Below, piece by piece: positions 27,979 through 32,649 of a stretch of 32,649 bases of DNA. Both the position numbers and the translations under genes were made by a program. The stretch comes from Chara braunii (lineage: Eukaryota > Streptophyta > Charophyceae > Charales > Characeae): assembly GCA_003427395.1 (NCBI GenBank), contig BFEA01000022.1, positions 2,801,767-2,834,415 of the forward strand, given 5' to 3'. The notes beneath the pieces are model-generated. The model saw only the letters and a list, made by a program, of their open reading frames with translations, was not told where the DNA came from and did not search any database. Each line of letters opens with the position of its first letter. Positions within the stretch are counted from its first letter, which is position 1.

Positions 27979-28569
27979 CTAAGTAGGAGCAGATGTCTCA
28001 GGACGACGAGCACGATCATATGCACGCACCAACATCTTGGTGTGCTCCAAGGGCTCGAGGGGCTCCTAAGTAGCCTCCTTATCAGAATAGTCCTTCCAAT
28101 GCACAAGGTACTCGATGCGTGGAGGGGTATTGTCGATAACTCGGCGAGATACGATGTCGGAAACGACGAACTCCTCGTGACCGTCCACCATGATAAGTGG
28201 AGGGCGCTCATAAGGACGTTCGGTGAAGCGCTTGGACAGTCTACGATAAGAACGCAGGAAGGAGACGTAAACATTGTGTACGCGACCATGTCGAAGGTAA
28301 TCACGTAGCTTCACACGGAAGCTGACCTGACTACCGGCAATTTGAGAACCGACGGTCTGAAGGATGCATCGTGGATCGAAGAAGCGACGCCTGAACTTGC
28401 GAAGCGCATCCGCTTCAAGCTGCAAGTAGTGTACGTCAACGAGCACATTGTCGCCGACTTCGAATGGATGATTCGTTCGTGATCGGTTCGCTCGTGAGGC
28501 CATGCGAGTCTAGGAGTCGACTAGACTCTCGTGTGCGCGCTTCATAATCGACGCCATGTGGGCGATCTA
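27979..28569 (-). pseudogene. TE-E integrase C-terminus and chromodomain
   Basis: One reading phase runs from 28569 to the TAG at 27979, broken by TAG at 28567-28569, 28510-28512 and 28066-28068. It has the SH3-like part (EVGDNVLVDVHYLQLEADAL, then HNVYVSFLRSYRR) and a classical chromodomain: EEFVVSDIVSRRV, then RIEYLVHWKDYSDKEAT. The third TAG falls on the chromodomain Trp that normally follows EAT and precedes EP, with EPLEPLEHTKMLVRAYDR after it. The domain is of the chromovirus type and would direct insertion to modified chromatin. It is continuous with the core at 28570. Confidence 0.88.
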
Positions 28570-28886
28570 GCCGTCAAGTGTAGGACAACAAGTGTTTGGG
28601 CGCAACCGCGACGATCGTACAAAATCCATGGGTACGCGAGGGTGGTAGTCGAGGTCGCAATAGATGGCGACATCCTCATGACTGGCGAAACGGAGTGGTT
28701 GGGCTAAGTGTAAGTCCCGCCGCTGGTCATCCCTAATAAACTTTCGGAGGATATTATCGAGAGTTTTATTAATGACCTCAGTTTGACCATCCGTCTGAGG
28801 GTGGTAAGAGGGATGAGAAGAGGAGTTGGGATCCGTCCATCTTTTGTAGGCATCGCCAGAATGTGCTGGTAAAGCGTGGGTCACAG
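28570..28886 (-). pseudogene. TE-E integrase core, C-terminal half
   Basis: This is the right border of the integrase at the transposon insertion. On the minus strand it starts at DPRFTSTFW (just after the second catalytic Asp) and changes frame near 28820. It continues with YHPQTDGQTEVINKTLDNIL, including the third catalytic residue (Glu of QTE), and then RDLHLAQ. The first half lies at 30479-30670. Confidence 0.85.
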
Positions 28887-29257
28887 TGTTAAGCACATTG
28901 GCTCCCGCCTTTTTCGCAAAGGCGAGAGCCCTCCCATCCATGTCACGCAGGAGTTGAACAAAAACAGAAACAGAAACAGAGACAACTCGGGAACGACGCA
29001 TAACAACCCCGCGAGCCGCCAAGTCGGACGTGGTCTTGTCGTCCCTTTGTCGCTCTAGCCAGGTGCATCAGCTATACATCCCGCGGTCCCCTACGACAAG
29101 ATAGGTTCCTGCGGGGTTGTCACCACCCTTAGGGGAGTATCCCCACCGAGCTTTTGACCCACATGCGAAAGCTTTTATATGCAGTTGCAAAGGTAGATCA
29201 GTCGGGGGTGTTTGCTCGCTCGTTGTAGTATAGGTACGAGCGGTTAAACGCCAAGCG
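28887..29257 (-). repeat. Left inverted terminal repeat with outward TATA box
   Basis: On the minus strand it contains TATAAAAG (plus 29172-29179 region), pointing out of the element. It shares CAACTCCTGCGTGAC, GTTCCCGAGTTGTCTCTGTT and GGTGGTGACA with the right arm. Confidence 0.85.
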
Positions 29258-30084
29258 GACCCGAACATCGTCCGTCCCTCAGGGCGCTGATCTCCTAAGT
29301 ACAAATCGGATGTCGGTTGACTAGGACGGTCTCAACCAAGCGTGAAACCCAAATTCATCCTAGTCCCATAGACATACCGTCAAAAGACAACTATACAACC
29401 ATACATAATTACATCAAAAGAAGTCGATCGTAGTCGACATAAATGTATCCAATCTGAAATGATAACTAAAAGAATACAAATCATCATTTGATACATCCAA
29501 TAACACGATATTAAAATAAAATTCAACCACCCTAGGTCGAACTCCACAAAAAAAATCATACAGTCGCCAACAAGGAGTTGACTTCGATAATAATCTCAAT
29601 GCAGTCGACAAAGTAGTCGTATATTCCCAGTGTTGACTGAATGAGATGCGCTACCGAAGTCATTCAGTCCATCCTACCGCCGACCTGAGATTAGGCACGC
29701 ACACACTCATCTTCATACGTTGCCAATTTTTTTGGATGACAGGCTGCTTTGCAGATAATTCTTGATCAGGTACATTGCTTGAAGTGTTGCATGCCTCTCC
29801 CTCTAGGAAGTGGTATGGGGTACTCCTCCTTGCCCGAGCACAAAACTCAGATCTCAGATCTCAGAAGTCAGATCGTCTCCACCGAATAGGTAGAGTACTT
29901 CCCCATAGAACGGTCCACTCTGGGTCGATAACAGGGCCGACTCTTGAAGCAACGAACCGCCGCCCCAGATGCTTCCTACAAAAAGAGAATGTATTCACTG
30001 CGAGTAGCTTTCAGTTATTCTCACTTCTCCTAAGTTCGAAGTAACTTGGACGAAAGAAGACAAAGGAGCTAGAGGATGAGAATT
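29258..30084. other. Interior of the inverted-repeat element, no gene
   Basis: About 830 bases lie between the arms. No reading frame resembles a transposase or other protein. Short CATAAATG- and CAATA-rich stretches make it AT-richer than the arms. Confidence 0.55.
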
Positions 30085-30474
30085 CGCTTGGCGTTTAACC
30101 GCGTGTACCTATACTAGGAGCGAGCAAACGTCCTCGGATGATCTACCTATGTGACTGCATATAAAAGTTTTTGCATGTGGGTTAGTAGCTCGGTAGGGAT
30201 ACGGCCCTAAGGGTGGTGACAGCCCCTTAGGGAAGGCAAGGTGTGCCCTCCGGGAATGTATCATGTTGTAGGGGAACGCGGGATGTACAATTGGCGCACC
30301 CAGCTAGAGCGGCGGAGGGACAACAAAATCGTGTCCGCCTTGGTGGCTCGCGGGGTGGTTATGCATCGTTCCCGAGTTGTCTCTGTTTCTGTTTTGTTTT
30401 TGTTTAACTCCTGCGTGACGTGGTCGGGAGGGCTCTCACCTTTGAGAAAAAGGCGGGAGCTGATGCGCTCGACA
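30085..30474 (+). repeat. Right inverted terminal repeat with outward TATA box
   Basis: This is the inverted copy of 28887-29257. TATAAAAG at 30160-30167 points out of the element. It is about 19 bases longer than the left arm because of small insertions. Confidence 0.85.
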
Positions 30475-30478
30475 ACGG

Positions 30479-30913
30479 TCGGAGATGATGCTTTTGAGGT
30501 AAGCCGTGATCTCTCACGACTCGGTCGAAGACGAAGTCGGCGACCTCACAAGCGCTAATGCGATAGCGGCACAGGACAAAAAGTGCATGCTTCGTGAAGC
30601 GATCGACAACGACCAAAATATCATCATCACCGCGCTTAGTGGGTGGAAGAAGGGGACCAACGAAATCCATCGAGATGGACTGTCAACGACCCTCAGGTAT
30701 GGGTAGGGGCTGAAGTAACCCATACGGAAGGTGGTTCGCACCGTTCACCTTCTGGCAGGTGGGACACTCCTGGATGTAAGCTTTGACGAAGTCCTTGGAC
30801 TTCGGCCAGATGTATAGGCGGCAAACACTAGCCAGCGTCTTGTGGAAACCCATATGACCAGCAATTGCCTGATCATGGAACTCTGCTACGGAGCTGTCCG
30901 GTGGAGGGAACAC
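30479..30913 (-). pseudogene. TE-E integrase zinc finger and first half of core
   Basis: The stretch 30683-30913 has FHDQAIAGHMGFHKT and ECPTCQKVN, the complete H2C2 zinc finger, then GLLQPLPIPEGR. The stretch 30404-30670 has SMDFVGPLLPP with the first catalytic Asp, GDDDILVVVDRFTKHA, and VVRDHGLPQ. One extra base then shifts the frame, after which the second catalytic Asp block follows (SIISDR in the next frame). The coding ends at 30479, the transposon border. A frame break also lies between 30670 and 30683. Confidence 0.9.
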
Positions 30914-31506
30914 AGGTACGTGGTTCTAGCTGAGCAGATATGCCATGCCAGTACACGAGACCGCTCTCACCGAGGGAGTATGAAGGAACGGTTTTCCCAC
31001 TCCACAGTGTCGCGTGGATGACGCGATAATCCGGGCAGTGGCGGTATTGAGTGCGGTATGCGTCGATCATTGACTGATGAACAGTGCTGATGGAGATGGC
31101 AGCAAGATGGATGGGTTCCTGATTGTGATTAGGACAACGGGACAAGGCATTAGTGACGCGGTTTAATTCACCCTTGATAGGTTGAGTGGTGAAACTGAAC
31201 TCGGATAAATCACGCCATCAACGTGCCTGTCGAGGGGAAAGTTTGGGCTTCGTGAGGAAATCCTGGACAATTGGTTATCCATGCGCACCGTGCAGGGCGC
31301 CCCATGCAGATAATGACGCCAATGTCAGGTGGGATAAACCTCATGTTCATCGGCAGTGTAGTTTATCTCGGAAGGCAGTAGCTGTCAGGAGTAGAAAGCG
31401 ATCGGGCAATCTCCAGCACGAGCCTCGACAGTCCCATCCTCCACGATGGTCGGAGAGTAAGTGACAGGAGGACTGTCAGTGGAGGGAAGTGGTGGGAGGA
31501 TAAGCG
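30914..31506 (-). pseudogene. TE-E RNase H C-terminus and linker
   Basis: The minus strand reads a decayed RNase H end: HEVYPTWHWRHYL-like and MDNQLSR-like segments around 31250-31350, then LSEFSFTTQPIKGELNRVTN (about 31140-31210) and ALSRCPNHNQEP. The linker continues through QSMIDAYRTQYRHCPDYRVI to GESGLVYW. Several frameshifts are needed. The catalytic Glu is not recoverable. Confidence 0.75.
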
Positions 31507-31947
31507 TCAGTCGAGAAGTAGTGTCGGTAGGAGGAGGGGGGGGGAAGGAGGAACATGGGAATAAGGTGAAACAAGAGGAGAGGGAAACACCTGAGAAAGT
31601 ACAACTCCTACTGCAAAATTTGTCACATCATTAGTGACAATGAAGGGACGGTCAAAATTGGGGAGGTGAAGAACCGGCGCACAAGTCGTCGCTTTCTTGA
31701 GGGCGCAAAAGGGGTCCTCGCAGAGGGGTGTCCAAAACCACAACGGGTTCTTGCGGAGGAGGGTGGAGGTAAGGACGCAGGAATACCTAGCATATCCCTG
31801 GATGAAATTACTATAGTAATTAGTGAGGCTTAGGAAACTGCGAAGCTGCTTGAGGGATGTGGGGACGGGCCACTCCGCAATAGCAGTGATCTTCGCATCG
31901 TCCATGTGGAGACTCTGGTCAGACACATGGTGTCCTAGGAAGTCCAC
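31507..31947 (-). pseudogene. TE-E RT thumb and RNase H start
   Basis: This 146-codon open stretch reads MDFLGHHVSD (the RT FLGH motif), EWPVPTSLKQLRSFLSLTNY, FWTPLCEDPFCALKKA and IVTNDVTNFAVGVVLSQ. The first RNase H Asp is present. The last 25 residues are a Pro/Ser/Leu-rich stretch where RNase H normally continues, encoded by a GA-rich run (31500-31570), which suggests a local insertion or slippage. Confidence 0.88.
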
Positions 31948-32649
31948 TTTGTGTTGGGCAAAGCGGCACTTACTGAGCTTAGCATAGAGTCTTGCTTACG
32001 TAAGCGCTGTAGGAAATCACAGAGGTGTCTGAGATGGTCTTTTAAGGTACGACTGTAGACCGAGATGTCGTTCAGGTAAACGAGAACATATTATTCAAAG
32101 ATGTCCTTGAAGATGTCGTTCATAGCCGTTTGGAAGGTGGCGGGTGTGTTGGTGAGGCCGAATGGCATCACCGCTAACTCGTAGTGGCTGAAGCGCGATC
32201 GAAAGGCGGTCTTCGGCTGGTCCTTTGCAGCCATGCGGATCTGGTGGTAACCGCTACAAAGATGGATCTTCGTAAAGAAGCGGTTGCCTGTCAGACGGTC
32301 AAACAACTCGTCTGCACGAGGCATAGTTGTTCTTAACCGTGTAACGATTAAGGTCGTGATAGTCAATGCAGAGGCGAAGATTTTCGTCCGCTTTGCGAGC
32401 AAAGAGGACGGGTGCACACCAATGGGAATTAGTGGGTTTAATGAAACCCAATCAAAGGAGCTCCTCAAGTTGACGCTTAAGTTTCGTCGCCTTTGGAATC
32501 GAGAGTCGGTGACACGATAGTGATCCACGAGCTAGATAGAATGGTCAACACCGCGCATCGGAGGGATCCCGCTGTATGAGAAATACGGGGGGGAAACGTC
32601 GCGATACTCTCAAATCAAATCGTGAACGGCGGGCTCTAAGTCGGTCGTG
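31948..32649 (-). pseudogene. TE-E reverse transcriptase, cut by window edge
   Basis: The frame 32091-32528 and its neighbours hold [56 protein letters not shown] and [13 protein letters not shown]. The first catalytic residue is His (KIHL, usually KIDL). The catalytic box at about 32060-32090 reads VYLNDISVYS, so YLDD has become YLND, preceded by a TAA stop. Two of the three metal-binding Asp are lost. The fingers continue to the window edge, where the rest of the element is outside. Confidence 0.9.

Larger units (their letters stand above)
28887..30474. mobile_element. 1588-bp DNA transposon with long inverted termini (Ginger-like)
   Basis: The element splits the TE-E integrase exactly between its ISDR and DPRF segments. 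Left and right arms (28887-29257 and 30085-30474) are inverted copies of each other, about 80% alike, differing mainly by transitions. The ends read TGTTAAGC inward from the left and TGTCGAGC inward from the right. The flanks are ACAG (28883-28886) and ACGG (30475-30478), a 4-bp target duplication with one transition. TGTNR ends with 4-bp duplications are, as I recall, the hallmark of Ginger transposons, whose transposase is related to gypsy integrase. No transposase is encoded, so it is non-autonomous. Confidence 0.7.

Noticed and set aside
27871-28308. 145-codon plus-strand frame
   Set aside because: It is the antisense shadow of the TE-E integrase C-terminus and chromodomain.
30241-30558. 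105-codon plus-strand frame resembling the minus-strand frame at 28567-29022
   Set aside because: The shared RSRVVSVSV-like residues arise because both frames read outward through the same inverted arm, so this is not protein conservation.

Overview
The window looks like nuclear DNA of a streptophyte plant or alga, made almost entirely of transposable-element debris. I recognise no intact host gene. The reasons are: at least five Ty3/gypsy retroelements; primer-binding sites of the plant initiator-Met-tRNA type; a fragment of plant-type mitochondrial nad5 in the standard code; and tRNA-derived SINE-like repeats. A charophyte such as Chara is possible, but I cannot prove the species from sequence alone.

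Layout, left to right. TE-A (minus strand, 1-1163) gives only its leader, primer-binding site and 5' LTR (655-1163). That LTR abuts and truncates the integrase of TE-B. TE-B (minus, 1164 to beyond 7100) carries decayed integrase, RNase H, reverse transcriptase, protease and gag, then a primer-binding site at 7084-7096 and the start of an LTR. A cluster of three tRNA-derived repeats follows (8212-9290); the middle copy is split by a duplicated spacer and the nad5 fragment. TE-C (plus, 10399-20270) is bounded by two related LTR-like repeats. The left one holds a 105-bp MITE whose empty site is preserved in the right one. TE-C contains gag, protease, a possible inner LTR, a chimeric pol and an integrase split by a foreign insert ending in an organelle-type 23S sarcin-ricin hairpin. 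TE-D (minus, about 21960-26520) has a 3' LTR with a 20-bp enhancer-like minisatellite, a chromodomain, integrase, RNase H and part of RT. It is split by a 1193-bp poly(A) retroposon with perfect 7-bp target duplications. TE-E (minus, 27979 to the window end) is another chromodomain element. Its integrase is split by a 1588-bp element with about 380-bp inverted termini and a 4-bp target duplication, resembling Ginger-type DNA transposons.

No element is functional as read. TE-D and TE-E pol frames are broken largely by TAG/TGA codons that single C-to-T or G-to-A changes explain, as expected from silencing by DNA methylation. One stretch (500-537) is not biology: it is a Nextera mate-pair junction adapter left in the assembly, flanked by an artificial 176-bp duplication. 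An N at 22059 inside a long CT run marks another weak assembly point.
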